DNA of 64,000 nt, from contig CAKNFJ010000001.1 of the NCBI GenBank assembly GCA_930633495.1, positions 3,867,001-3,931,000 on the forward strand. The letters run 5' to 3'. Shown in pieces: positions 36,353-44,884 of the stretch (positions within the stretch are counted from its first letter, which is position 1; each line of letters begins with the position of its first letter). The translations under genes and the position numbers were made by a program. The notes beneath the pieces were generated by a model. It had not been told where the DNA came from and ran no database searches. It saw nothing but the letters and a program-made list of their open reading frames with translations. The DNA is from Hyphomicrobiales bacterium (GTDB lineage: Bacteria; Pseudomonadota; Alphaproteobacteria; Rhizobiales; Beijerinckiaceae).

Positions 36353-36574
36353 ATGTCGCTGACCATCAATCTTGAGGCGCGGCTGGAGCTGCGGGACGAG
36401 GGCTGGTGGGTGACCCGCTCCGTGAACGGCAGTCCAGGCCTCGCCTCATGGGGGCCGTTCGCGGTCCGCGTCGCTGCCGATGAGGCAGCCAAAGTCATTC
36501 TCCGGGATATGGCCGAGGAGCTGGAGCGGGCGAAGACCGACTCGCTCCACCATCTCCGCGGCTTGCTGCAGTGA
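36353..36574 (+). CDS. Small hypothetical protein
   Basis: A 73-aa protein with beta-rich start (MSLTINLEARLELRDEGWWV) and helical end (RDMAEELERAKTDSLHHL). It begins 10 bp after the preceding small gene, with GAGGGGGCG as ribosome site, suggesting one transcript. No function recognised. About 30 bp after it the sequence TTTTGTACGGATTTTGTACA contains a short direct repeat of TTTTGTAC. Confidence 0.5.
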   Translation: MSLTINLEARLELRDEGWWVTRSVNGSPGLASWGPFAVRVAADEAAKVILRDMAEELERAKTDSLHHLRGLLQ

Positions 36575-36778
36575 ACAGGCCTAGAGCATCCGGGCTCGAT
36601 TTTGTACGGATTTTGTACAGGCGCGCTGCGGGCAACTACGGGCGGGCCCGGATTTGAGACGCAATCAGCCGGGCAGAGCCGGAACGGCCGAAAGCGGCAT
36701 CTGGCGCTAGATGCGCCGAAATTCGGCCAAAGCGGGCCGATTTTGCCGGATTATCGGGGATTTCGAGGAGGAGGGTAG

Positions 36779-36798
36779 TGGTAGCGGGAGAGGGACTT
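36779..36798 (+). repeat. Left attachment site (copy of tRNA-Met 3' end)
   Basis: TGGTAGCGGGAGAGGGACTT, identical over 20 bp to the tRNA-Met 3' end at 48941-48960 and in the same orientation. The next bases differ (TTAAAGTC here, GAACCCCC in the tRNA), marking the inner border. Expected as the att copy left at the far end after integration. Confidence 0.88.
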
Positions 36799-37058
36799 TT
36801 AAAGTCAGCATAAGTGCCTGTTAGAAAAGTATTTTTCAATTTTTATGATCTATTGAGGCCAGCAAAAAGGCCAACTTTTATCTCGCCTGCGCGTGAACGC
36901 TGGTGAGCGCCTCTGCGCCGATTTGGACAGATTGTCGCACCTCCCATTATTCGGTCGCTTCGGTGCCTCATGCCCGATCGCGCCGCGCATTCCACAGTGC
37001 GGCACTCGGATTTGGAACGACGAGCTGCCTCCCGTGTTTGCATGGGAGGAGGGCGGCC

Positions 37059-37265
37059 ATGAAAGCCAAGACCGACCATCAGCAAGACGGTAGGCCAAGC
37101 GAGCCTGCTCCGCGTTTCGAACTGGAGACACAGGAGGACTATGCGCTTGCAGTCGACCGATTGAACGCACTGGAAGCGGGGCAGCAGTCCGAGGGTGAGG
37201 TGGCGGAAGCCGACGCTCTACGGGCCGCTATCAAGGCTTGGGATGGGCGGCACGCCGAACTGTAA
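37059..37265 (+). CDS. Small helical protein, island family member 1
   Basis: A 68-aa protein; ATG 37059 follows a very strong GGGAGGAGGG ribosome site. The core ETQEDYALAVDRLNALEAG, then a spacer and ADALRAAIKAWDGRHAEL, has the pattern [short strand]-acidic-hydrophobic helix-acidic spacer-second helix. The same pattern appears in two other nearby products (37304 and 37788). It vaguely resembles the N-terminal helical part of HigA-like antitoxins, but no HTH follows. Function unknown. It is the first gene inside the left island end. Confidence 0.7.
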   Translation: MKAKTDHQQDGRPSEPAPRFELETQEDYALAVDRLNALEAGQQSEGEVAEADALRAAIKAWDGRHAEL

Positions 37266-37303
37266 TTCTGGCAGTCAATGCTTCGGCTGCGTGTGGAGGA
37301 CCA

Positions 37304-37525
37304 ATGATGCCTCGCCTCGTGATCCGCAACGAAGACGACCTGAACGCTGCGCTTGACCGCGCCATTTCCCTTGCTGGCCACAAAGAAAGTGGCGAAGTCG
37401 AACGGGAACTGGCGGAGATCAATGCTGCCGTGAAGGTCTACGAAGAGTCGCTAGCCGTAATCACCGCATCCGGCCGCGGGCCAGGCAGCTCTGACGATGT
37501 CCCCCGCGGCGACGGTAGCGAGTAG
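37304..37525 (+). CDS. Small helical protein, island family member 2
   Basis: A 73-aa protein starting at ATG 37304 (or 37307) after GGAGGA. Core: LVIRNEDDLNAALDRAISLA, acidic spacer HKESGEVERE, then LAEINAAVKVYEESLAVI, followed by a Gly/Ser-rich acidic tail. It aligns by eye with the products at 37059 and 37788. Only 38 bp separate it from member 1, and it ends just before a one-TM protein gene. Confidence 0.7.
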   Translation: MMPRLVIRNEDDLNAALDRAISLAGHKESGEVERELAEINAAVKVYEESLAVITASGRGPGSSDDVPRGDGSE

Positions 37526-37529
37526 TCGG

Positions 37530-37739
37530 ATGCCAATCGACAAACCACCTCCGCGCGAGAAAGCCACGAAAGTCGCGATAGGCGTTGTTGCGATTATTGC
37601 TTTCGTCATCGTTGCAATTTTCGTCGGCTTCAACCTGAACCACCTGCAGACGCAACGCGAGTTGCAGTCCGGACAGGTCGACCCCAGAGATGCTCCTAAA
37701 AGCCCGACGGATCTACAGGCGCCGCGGCCTAAGCCCTGA
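37530..37739 (+). CDS. Small single-pass membrane protein
   Basis: A 69-aa protein: a short basic N-terminus (MPIDKPPPREKATK), one membrane helix (VAIGVVAIIAFVIVAIFVGF, about residues 15-34), and a polar C-terminal tail rich in Pro, Asp and Arg. It starts 4 bp after the previous stop but lacks a strong ribosome site, which suggests coupling. No family recognised. It lies in the middle of the cluster of three related small proteins, so a shared role is possible. Confidence 0.6.
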   Translation: MPIDKPPPREKATKVAIGVVAIIAFVIVAIFVGFNLNHLQTQRELQSGQVDPRDAPKSPTDLQAPRPKP

Positions 37740-37787
37740 CCGACCGGAAATCGAGGCGATGCTTTGGCTCGCTATCAGGAGGCTACC

Positions 37788-38033
37788 ATGCGAATTGCCA
37801 ACCACGAGGAATATCAGGCAGCCGTCCATCGCGCGGCGGCATTGAGCGATGCTCTTCCCGATTCCGAGCAAGGCCGGGAATATCAGCGCCTGATATCCGA
37901 GATTCGAGAGTGGGATGATGCACACAAGTGTCAAAATGCCCATGGCCCTGAGCGGGATGAGGGCTTGCTCACGCCTGACGATGTTGCAGTGACAGGGCTG
38001 CCGGGAAATCTGGGAAAGCTTCACAAGGACTGA
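37788..38033 (+). CDS. Small helical protein, island family member 3
   Basis: An 81-aa protein; ATG 37788 has an AGGAGG ribosome site. Core: MRIANHEEYQAAVHRAAALS, then DALPDSEQGREYQ and RLISEIREWDDAHKC, the clearest copy of the pattern shared with the products at 37059 and 37304 (helix, acidic/Gly spacer, helix ending Trp/Tyr-Asp/Glu). The C-terminal extension is specific to this copy. Function unknown. Confidence 0.7.
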   Translation: MRIANHEEYQAAVHRAAALSDALPDSEQGREYQRLISEIREWDDAHKCQNAHGPERDEGLLTPDDVAVTGLPGNLGKLHKD

Positions 38034-38197
38034 CGAAGGGCAGGGCAAACTCACCGACATGCCGCGCCGCGCGTGTACTCGACCAAAATCGATGCGAGAA
38101 ATGATGATCGACGGCCCCAGACCCGTCATATGTTATTTCGCGCCCTTCCATTTTGTAGTCTACTGGAAACGGCTGAGGGGTCAGGCTGGAGACAGTG

Positions 38198-38491
38198 ATG
38201 CTCTCTCTCGACGCTGCTTTCGACAAACTTGTCGAATCCGCAACCCTCAGCAAGGAGCGGAAAAACTATCAGACGACTACTTCGCTTGCTCCAGAGCTTG
38301 GCCTCAGAGAGATGGAGCCGCATAAGCGGCAGCGGGCCTACGAGCGCCACGACGGCGGCCGGTCGCTTCTTCTCGCATGGAGGCAATCAGACGTCGAGAA
38401 CGATCATCCTCATTCTCAGCACCGGTTGACCATGACGCTCTTGGAAGAAGGGGTGGTTTCACGGCGCCACGTCGCGGAGTTCGAGGCCTGA
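38198..38491 (+). CDS. Hypothetical protein
   Basis: A 97-aa charged protein starting at ATG 38198 (GTG 38195 is in frame) with GGAG upstream. Composition is His/Arg/Glu-rich (ELGLREMEPHKRQRAYERHD). No domain recognised. It is convergent with the DNA ligase gene, whose end is 69 bp away. Confidence 0.45.
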   Translation: MLSLDAAFDKLVESATLSKERKNYQTTTSLAPELGLREMEPHKRQRAYERHDGGRSLLLAWRQSDVENDHPHSQHRLTMTLLEEGVVSRRHVAEFEA

Positions 38492-38560
38492 GAGGACGAT
38501 CGGCCTCAATCGTGCCCACCACTACGATGATACCAGATGAAGCCCGGAGCCGGTCTAGTG

Positions 38561-39598
38561 TCAGTTCATCTCGAACACATTGGCCTCATCGGCTTGGTCC
38601 CGCACACCCTTAAACGACGCATGGCGGAGCTTTCCGTCGTCTGTCCAGGCGCGGAATGCGACCTCTGCGACAAGCTGGGGGGAAATCCATCGGGCTTTCT
38701 TGCGCTTGCCGGCCATCGTGACGACAGGCTCACGGATGGCTATCCGGTCCATCATCTTTCGCAGGGCCGTCGCGTCGGCGTGGCTGAAGCCAGAGCCGAC
38801 ACCGCCGACATAAATGAGAGCGTCGCCCTGGCGCGCGGCAAGCAGCAATCGTCCAATCCCGCCGAGTGCGCTCGTAGATGGTTCGTAGCCGACAATGACA
38901 AAGCTCTCCGACTGGCTGCACTTGATCTTGAGCCATTCGCCGCCTCGCCCTGAATGATAAGACGCATCACGGCGCTTCGCGATGATGCCTTCCAGGCCGA
39001 GATTGCAGGCCTGCTGCAGGAACGGCTCGCCCTGGGCGTCGATCTCTTCGCTGAATCGGATTGCTCCGTGAGGAGTGCGTCCGATCAACTGTTCGAGCAT
39101 CTGACGCCGTTCCTCCAGTTCGAGAATGCGCAGATCCTGGCCGTCCAGATAGAGCAGATCGAAGACGTAGAGCACGGCTTCAGCCGCCGGTCGCTTGCCG
39201 CCACGGCCGCCGAGCGCCCGTTGTAATGCACCGAAGTCTGCGGCGCCGCGCTCATCCAGCACGACTGCCTCGCCGTCGAGAATGGCGCTATCGACGCCCA
39301 GATCGAGGACATCACGGGCAATGGTCGGGAACCGGTTGGTCCAGTCATGGCCGGCGCGGGTGATGATGCGGACGTGTCTCCGCTCGATGTGTACAGCCAG
39401 CCGATAGCCGTCCCATTTCACTTCGAATGCCCAATCGGCACCGGCCGGCGCCTTACTGGCGAGGCGGGCTAGGCAGGGCTCAACGCGATCAGGCATCGGG
39501 TCGCTGAAGAGGTCGCGCTGGATCTTCCGCCGCCGGGTGAGCGGCCCCTTGAGCTTATCTCCGCTCAACCCGGCCCTGAGAACCTGACGCGCACACAT
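38561..39598 (-). CDS. ATP-dependent DNA ligase, LigD-ligase/LigC type
   Basis: A 345-aa single-module ligase (from ATG 39598; a Met 33 residues later is an alternative). The nucleotidyltransferase motifs are in order: motif I EVKWDGYRLAVH with the adenylated Lys, motif III LDGEAVVL, FDLLYLDGQDLRILELEERR, motif IV EGIIAKRRDA, motif V GEWLKIKC. An OB-fold domain follows (SFVIVGYEPSTSALGGIGRL). The polymerase and phosphoesterase domains of full LigD are absent and no ku gene is in the island. In bacteria such ligases act in non-homologous end joining; carriage on a mobile island suggests accessory repair. The long frame extending to 39829 is rejected as non-homologous. Confidence 0.92.
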   Translation of the reverse strand: MCARQVLRAGLSGDKLKGPLTRRRKIQRDLFSDPMPDRVEPCLARLASKAPAGADWAFEVKWDGYRLAVHIERRHVRIITRAGHDWTNRFPTIARDVLDLGVDSAILDGEAVVLDERGAADFGALQRALGGRGGKRPAAEAVLYVFDLLYLDGQDLRILELEERRQMLEQLIGRTPHGAIRFSEEIDAQGEPFLQQACNLGLEGIIAKRRDASYHSGRGGEWLKIKCSQSESFVIVGYEPSTSALGGIGRLLLAARQGDALIYVGGVGSGFSHADATALRKMMDRIAIREPVVTMAGKRKKARWISPQLVAEVAFRAWTDDGKLRHASFKGVRDQADEANVFEMN

Positions 39599-39728
39599 GG
39601 AACGCAACTCCGCAACGCACCGAGTCGCAAACCGCGCCCGAGGCGATTCGTTCCAGTTTGGCTTTCGACAGTTGCGGCCGGAACATGCCCCGCCTTGGCG
39701 GGGTTCCATACCCTGAGGAAGGTATGAA

Positions 39729-40091
39729 ATGGCCCGGCAACTCACCGTAAAGCGGATCGGCGAAGAGTGGGTCGCCCGCGACGCTACTGGGGCGATGTAC
39801 GGACAGTCGCCGGACCTATTTGAAACCATTGAAGCCGCTGAGCATTTGGCAAAAAGACTAGGAGCGACCGTTGCACTTGGCCGAGAGGCTCAGAATTACC
39901 TCCTCACCCAAGCTGCCAAGCTGCCGCGGCGGCCCCAGCGCGACTTAATCTCTGCCCCTGAGGCGCAAACGGCAGACGCTAAGAGCGGCGGCCCTCAAGA
40001 CCGCTCGCGCATCAACCTCATTGAAGACGACGAGGTGCGATTTTGGACCGACAAGTTCGGGGTATCCAAGCCGCAGCTTGAAGAGTGTTGA
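39729..40091 (+). pseudogene. DUF2188-like/DUF3606-type small protein gene truncated by the IS21 element
   Basis: The remaining 120 codons begin after a GAGGAAGG ribosome site with a strand-rich part (MARQLTVKRIGEEWVARDAT). The end is DRSRINLIEDDEVRFWTDKF, the start of a DUF3606 domain. The domain stops abruptly after SKPQLEE: the last codon TGT and stop TGA are the first bases of the IS21 terminal repeat (40086). About half of the DUF3606 helix bundle is lost, and no continuation appears beyond the element. Confidence 0.7.
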
Positions 40092-40198
40092 TTTCCGTCG
40101 AGAATTGACCCGTTAGGCGGGGATTTTTCCATCGAGAATTGACCCATGTTTTGACCACGTCTCACGCGGGCTATGCGGGGGACCTCGGAGTGATCGAC

Positions 40199-41728
40199 AT
40201 GGAGTTATTGAGTGTCATCCGCCGCTGGCATGGGCGGAATCATCTTTCGATCCGGGAGATTTCCCGGCGCACGGGGCTCTCGCGGAATACGGTTCGCAAG
40301 TATCTGCGTGCGGATAGCGTCGAGCCCCGGTTTCATGTTCCCGACCGGCCGAGCAAACTCGATCCCTATGCCGACAAGCTCTCGGCGATGCTTCGGATCG
40401 AAGGCGGCAAGTCGCGCAAGCACAAGCGCACGGTCCGCCAGTTGCATGCCGATCTGATTTTGCTCGGTTATGAGGGCTCCTACAATCGGGTCGCGGCCTT
40501 TGCCCGGGACTGGAAGGCAGCCCGCCTGCGCGAGCAGCAGACCAGCGGCCGTGGCACCTTCGTCCCCCTGGCCTTTGTGCCGGGTGAAGCGTTCCAGTTC
40601 GACTGGTCGGAGGACTGGGCGATCATCGCTGGCGAGCGCACCAAGCTGCAGGTGGCGCATGTGAAGCTGTCCTACAGCCGCGCCTTCACACTGCGAGCCT
40701 ACCCGCTGCAGACCCATGAGATGCTGTTCGACGCCCATAACCACGCCTTCCGGGCGCTGGGCGGCGTGCCGCGGCGGGGCATTTACGACAATATGAAAAC
40801 GGCCGTAGACAAGGTCGGCCGCGGCAAGGACCGCCAGGTCAATATCCGCTTCTCGGCCATGGTCAGCCACTTCCTGTTCGAAGCCGAGTTCTGCAATCCG
40901 GCATCAGGCTGGGAGAAGGGGCAGATCGAGAAGAACGTCCAGGATGCCAGGCATCGACTCTGGCAGCCTCTGCCGAACTTCCCGTCGCTGGAGGCACTGA
41001 ACGACTGGCTGGAGACCCGGTGTCGGGAGTTATGGTCGCAGACCGCGCACGGCACCCAACCTGGAACGGTTGCCGATGTCTGGACTGAAGAGATCCGGCA
41101 CCTGATGGCGATGCCGCGCCCCTTCGATGGCTTCGTCGAGTACGCCAAGCGCGTCTCCCCAACCTGCCTGGTCCATCTGGAACGCAATCGTTACAGCGTG
41201 CCGGCGTCCTTCGCGAACCGCCCGGTCAGCTTGCGCGTCTATCCCGATCGCATCCTCATTGTCGCTGAGGGACAGGTGATCTGCGAACATCGCCGGGTCT
41301 TCACCCGCTCGCATGATCGTCTCAGCCGGACAGTCTACGACTGGCGACATTATCTGGCGGTCCTCCAGCGCAAACCCGGGGCTCTGCGTAACGGTGCTCC
41401 CTTTGCCGAGATGCCGCCAGCCTTCCGATCCCTGCAGCAGCATCTGCTCAAGAGCCCGGGTGGCGAGCGGGAGGTGGTCGAGATCCTGGCTCTGGTCCTG
41501 CAGCATGACGAACACATCGTGCTGACGGCGGTCGAACTGGCCCTGAAGGCCGGCGTGCCGACCAAGACCCACATCATCAACCTCCTTCACCGGCTGGTCG
41601 ACGGCACGCCGTTGACCACGCCGACGGTCGACACCCCTTCGGTCCTTGCGTTGACCACCGAGCCGCGCGCCAATGTCGAACGCTATGACGCCCTGCGCCA
41701 AGCCGAGGACGTGCGCCATGCGTCATAA
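40199..41728 (+). CDS. istA: IS21 family transposase IstA
   Basis: A 509-aa transposase: N-terminal HTH ([20 protein letters not shown]), then an RNase H-fold core with [14 protein letters not shown] (first Asp), [15 protein letters not shown] (second Asp region) and [17 protein letters not shown] (Glu). The C-terminal beta domain [20 protein letters not shown] is also typical. ATG 40199 has GGAG eight bases upstream; GTG 40190 and TTG 40139 are in frame. It overlaps istB by 11 bp. Confidence 0.95.
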   Translation: MELLSVIRRWHGRNHLSIREISRRTGLSRNTVRKYLRADSVEPRFHVPDRPSKLDPYADKLSAMLRIEGGKSRKHKRTVRQLHADLILLGYEGSYNRVAAFARDWKAARLREQQTSGRGTFVPLAFVPGEAFQFDWSEDWAIIAGERTKLQVAHVKLSYSRAFTLRAYPLQTHEMLFDAHNHAFRALGGVPRRGIYDNMKTAVDKVGRGKDRQVNIRFSAMVSHFLFEAEFCNPASGWEKGQIEKNVQDARHRLWQPLPNFPSLEALNDWLETRCRELWSQTAHGTQPGTVADVWTEEIRHLMAMPRPFDGFVEYAKRVSPTCLVHLERNRYSVPASFANRPVSLRVYPDRILIVAEGQVICEHRRVFTRSHDRLSRTVYDWRHYLAVLQRKPGALRNGAPFAEMPPAFRSLQQHLLKSPGGEREVVEILALVLQHDEHIVLTAVELALKAGVPTKTHIINLLHRLVDGTPLTTPTVDTPSVLALTTEPRANVERYDALRQAEDVRHAS

Positions 41729-42512
41729 CCCTGCGAGCGGCGCCATCGCCATCATGCTGCGTAGCCTCAAGATGCACGGCATGGCCCAGGCCGTCGGCGA
41801 ACTGACGGAGCAGGGATCGCCGGCCTTCGAGGCCGCCGTGCCGATCCTCTCGCAACTCCTGAAGGCGGAGATGGCCGAAAGAGAGGTCCGATCAACGGCC
41901 TACCAACTCAAGGCCGCGCGCTTCCCGGCCTATCGCGACCTCAACGGCTTCGACTTCGCCAGCAGTGAGATCAACGAGGCGCTCGTTCGCCAACTGCATT
42001 GTTGCGAGTTCCTCCAGGACGCCGACAACGTCGTCCTGGTGGGAGGGCCGGGCACCGGCAAGACCCACGTCGCCACGGCTCTCGGCGTCCAGGCCATCGA
42101 GCACCATCACAAGCGGGTCCGCTTCTTCTCCACGGTCGAACTCGTCAATGCCCTCGAGCAGGAAAAGGCCCAGGGCAAGGCTGGACAGATGGCCGCCGGG
42201 CTCGCTTACGCCGATCTCGTCATCCTCGATGAGCTCGGATACCTGCCCTTCAGCGCGTCGGGTGGTGCCTTGCTCTTCCACTTGCTGAGCAAGCTCTACG
42301 AGCGCACCAGCGTCGTCATCACCACCAATCTCAGCTTCTCCGAATGGGCCACCGTCTTCGGCGATGCCAAGATGACCACCGCCTTGCTCGATCGGCTCAC
42401 GCACCACTGCCACATCATCGAAACCGGAAACGACAGCTTCCGCTTCAGGAACAGCTCCGCGAAACCCGACAAGCCAGCCAGGGAGAAAGCCAAAAACTTG
42501 ACCGCAACCTGA
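41718..42512 (+). CDS. istB: IS21 family helper ATPase IstB
   Basis: A 264-aa AAA+ protein assisting IstA in target capture. Walker A is [16 protein letters not shown], Walker [16 protein letters not shown], with sensor residues in [15 protein letters not shown] and [16 protein letters not shown] 41718 overlaps the istA end. Length and motifs are complete, so the element is probably still active. Confidence 0.95.
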   Translation: MRHNPASGAIAIMLRSLKMHGMAQAVGELTEQGSPAFEAAVPILSQLLKAEMAEREVRSTAYQLKAARFPAYRDLNGFDFASSEINEALVRQLHCCEFLQDADNVVLVGGPGTGKTHVATALGVQAIEHHHKRVRFFSTVELVNALEQEKAQGKAGQMAAGLAYADLVILDELGYLPFSASGGALLFHLLSKLYERTSVVITTNLSFSEWATVFGDAKMTTALLDRLTHHCHIIETGNDSFRFRNSSAKPDKPAREKAKNLTAT

Positions 42513-42582
42513 ACCACAAACACCATCTGGGCGGGTCACTTCTCAGTGGAAACCCCGGGTCACTTCTCGGCGGAAATCAACA

Positions 42583-43019
42583 GAATCGAGTTCAGCCCGA
42601 AGCGGTTCGAGCGATGCGGGGCGCAAGACTCACGAGGAACGGAGCCACCCGCAGCCGCCAGAGCTTCTGCGGCGGCGGCAAAGCCCGAGTTACCGTTGCA
42701 GCGCGGCTATTATGTTGCTGACGAAACGCCCTGCGGGGACGCGTCAAACGGCACACTCAGCCTTTTGCGGCGCAACGCCATGGGGGTGGCGAGGCAGTTA
42801 TGTAATTTCGTTGCGATCGAAAGCTTGGGGCCTGCACGTTACCGGGTGGTCCAGAACTGCGGCGAAGGCGGCACGCGAACGGACATCTACGAAATTCGAA
42901 GCCCACGGAGCTTCAGGATGATCGCTCCTGACGGCTTTCGCTATGGTGCGCGCTACTGCGCCCAAAGCGAGTTGCCTCTCCCCTGGAAAACAAACGCCAT
43001 TGGCGATCTGATTCGTTAG
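42583..43019 (+). pseudogene. 3' part of a gene of unknown function truncated by IS21
   Basis: From the IS21 right end an open frame runs to TAG 43017-43019. It encodes an Ala/Pro-rich linker and then a compact domain LPLQRGYYVADETPCGD, SNGTLSLLRRNAMG, YRVVQNCGEGGTRTDIYEI and GFRYGARYCAQSELP with several cysteines, suggestive of an exported protein whose signal peptide was removed by the insertion. No start codon with a ribosome site remains outside the IS. Family not identified. Confidence 0.55.
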
Positions 43020-43101
43020 GGCTCGGCCCCTCCGCACTGATCGCAGGCTTGCCTACCCCATTTCAGGAGGTGTCGCGCCCCCTCCCGGCCTTTGGCGATC
43101 A

Positions 43102-43653
43102 TCAACACCACGGTCGGCGTCGGCCTTGCCATGGTCGAGCCAATCCCTCGGCTACTAGGATTTGGCCTACGGAGCGTCCGTTCTGGTAAACCACACGCAG
43201 CAGGCGGCCATACTGATCCCGATCTCGGGAGCCATAGCCTTCGAGCGAGAAAGGCGCTTCTGCCAGTAGCTGGGCCAAGCGGTACTTTGCCCGGTCGCCC
43301 AACGCTCTTTCACTGGCGCACTTGGCCTGCTCAGTTTCCGGGGCGTCGATGTCGGCAATTCTGATTTTCTCCGCGCGATACCAGAATGTGTCTCCGTCAA
43401 CGACGCAGTCGCCAGTCCCGCGACCGCATATCCTGAACGGTACCTGCCGGGTTTCGCTGAGAGATCGCGAGCCTGGGCGGATAACTACCGCCTGAGGTTC
43501 GGCAGGTAGAAATTCTCTTCGAATCTGATCCATTCGCTCCGGCGAAGGCGTCAACAGTCCGAGCCCTGCTCCCAGAGCGACGATGAACGAGCACCCGCAC
43601 ACCACGGCCCACTGGACCGTGCTCATCCCGGCAATGTCTCGTCGAAACGACAT
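43102..43653 (-). CDS. Thermonuclease family (SNase-like) nuclease, membrane-anchored or secreted
   Basis: A 183-aa protein with an N-terminal hydrophobic segment (VQWAVVCGCSFIVALGAGLG, about residues 13-32) and a staphylococcal-nuclease fold: CVVDGDTFWYRAEKIRIADI, then DAPETEQAKC. The later segment YGSRDRDQYGRLLRVVYQNG contains the Arg-rich active-site strand. The DGDT and DAPE motifs are intact. It probably cleaves nucleic acid outside the cytoplasm. Similar small nucleases are frequent on rhizobial plasmids and islands. Confidence 0.9.
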   Translation of the reverse strand: MSFRRDIAGMSTVQWAVVCGCSFIVALGAGLGLLTPSPERMDQIRREFLPAEPQAVVIRPGSRSLSETRQVPFRICGRGTGDCVVDGDTFWYRAEKIRIADIDAPETEQAKCASERALGDRAKYRLAQLLAEAPFSLEGYGSRDRDQYGRLLRVVYQNGRSVGQILVAEGLARPWQGRRRPWC

Positions 43654-43787
43654 GCGCTGCCCCTCGGCAGCGACATTGGCATCGACGATCTAAGAATTGG
43701 CAAACTTCCGCGCCGCAAATGGAACGATGCCGCAGGTTGCTCATGAAATCGGTAGCGAAATCCAAGGCCCTGCCGCAAGGCAGCCGC

Positions 43788-44504
43788 CTATTTCGTCGAG
43801 ACTTCAAGCCCAGAAAGCTGTTCAAGGCTTCCAGTGTCGAGCAGCCGTACACCCTCGGGAACTAGCAAGATGATCCCGTCGCGCGCAAACCGGGCCAACG
43901 TCCGGCTGACCGTTTCCATGGAAACTCCGAGATAGTCGGCGATATCGCGACGACACATCGGCAAATGCACTGTTACCGACCGTTTCCCCAATCGCGCCCA
44001 CCGTTCGCGCATCGTGAGAAGAAAACAAGCGATCTTCTCTTCAGAGCGTCGGCGTCCGAGCAGCAGCATGTGCTCCTCGGCTGCCGCCAATTCAGCATGT
44101 GCTAGATCGTGAAAGCGAGCCAAGACCTCTGGTTGCCCGACAAGCAAGGCGATCACCGAATCACGGGTGAAGGAATACGCTCGGACCGCATCAACTGCGT
44201 CGGCGGAAAAGCTGAACTCTTCTCCGAGCGAAGATGCGATCCAGTCTCCCGGTATCGAAAATCCGAGGATTTGGCGGCGACCATCCGCGAGGGTCTTGTA
44301 TCTCCTCACCATCCCTGAAGAGACAAGGAGACGATATTGATTAGGCTTTCCCGCCTTGAAGATAACCTCATTGGGGTTGAAAGATTTTTTGCACGCAAGA
44401 TCAGGCCAAAACACCAAAGATTCCTCGGTCAACTTCGGCAAATTCTGCGACTCACCTAGAGCATTACATTCATTCTGAATCTCACAAATGCGCTTCAATT
44501 GCAC
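43788..44504 (-). CDS. Crp/Fnr family transcriptional regulator
   Basis: A 238-aa regulator: cNMP-binding beta-roll (NPNEVIFKAGKPNQYRLLVS, then GRRQILGFSIPGDWI), long dimer helix, and a C-terminal HTH CRRDIADYLGVSMETVSRTL that is very close to FixK/FnrN-type recognition helices. Two cysteines near the N-terminus (CEIQNEC) are not in the FNR cluster spacing, so oxygen sensing by Fe-S is not supported. It may be part of oxygen/stress control brought by the island. Its target is unknown. Confidence 0.9.
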   Translation of the reverse strand: MQLKRICEIQNECNALGESQNLPKLTEESLVFWPDLACKKSFNPNEVIFKAGKPNQYRLLVSSGMVRRYKTLADGRRQILGFSIPGDWIASSLGEEFSFSADAVDAVRAYSFTRDSVIALLVGQPEVLARFHDLAHAELAAAEEHMLLLGRRRSEEKIACFLLTMRERWARLGKRSVTVHLPMCRRDIADYLGVSMETVSRTLARFARDGIILLVPEGVRLLDTGSLEQLSGLEVSTK

Positions 44505-44884
44505 TGCCCAAGTCGGCCTCTCCGAATCTCATGACGATAGCGGCGGGCCATGTGTTGCGAAACCCTTCTGGTGATTTCGCTTCTCTGAAGTCGCGATCGC
44601 GCCGAGGACGACGGAGAACTCTCTGCTGTTCCACGCGCGATCAGCGAGCCAGTGCCGATGCTCCTGTTCTGAACCCGTCGTCGAACGCCGGATCGCGTCG
44701 GCGGGCGTTCCCGTCACCACCGAACCATCGCGATCGCCACCCTCTCACAAACGGTCGTTTCCGCGACGCTGGTGATGGCGGCGTGATCGTCCGGGATTAT
44801 GCTGGCGACGGTGTCGCAAAATTCGATTGCAAAACCTCTTTCTCATGAGAGCGTCATCTCGACGAGTTTTGCGAGGGAGGCGGG
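44505..44884. other. Divergent intergenic region of 380 bp between crp-like and resolvase genes
   Basis: No supported gene; the plus-strand 105-codon frame (44531-44848) has no recognisable content. The part before the resolvase contains an inverted repeat, TCGCAAAA (44814-44821) and TTTTGCGA (44867-44874), plus a related TTGCAAAAC at 44827-44835. These may be a recombinase recognition site. Confidence 0.5.
44814..44874. repeat. Possible resolvase/invertase site (res-like inverted repeats)
   Basis: TCGCAAAA and TTTTGCGA form perfect 8-bp inverted arms 45 bp apart, with a third similar half-site at 44827-44835, ending 10 bp before the resolvase ATG at 44885. Position and AT-rich character fit a recombinase binding site or autoregulatory operator. 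No second copy to recombine with was noticed in the window. Confidence 0.4.

Larger units (their letters stand above)
40086..42582 (+). mobile_element. IS21-family insertion sequence, 2497 bp
   Basis: Terminal inverted repeats begin TGTTGATTTCC: left 40086-40112 and right 42556-42582 agree at 25 of 27 positions. A second, inner pair (40126-40145 and 42533-42552) repeats the same motif, giving the multiple subterminal sites typical of IS21. It encodes IstA and IstB. Flanking bases (left ...GAAGAG, right GAATCG...) show no target duplication, and the genes on the two sides are different truncated genes, so DNA was lost at or after insertion. Confidence 0.93.

Noticed and set aside
36600..36620. 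TTTTGTAC direct repeat as an attachment site
   Set aside because: The repeat is only 8 bp, 11 bp apart, and not repeated at the island's other end; the 20-bp tRNA-derived repeat explains the border.
40078..42590. Target-site duplication of the IS21 element
   Set aside because: Left flank GAAGAG and right flank GAATCG share only GAA in non-matching register; no 4-8 bp duplication.
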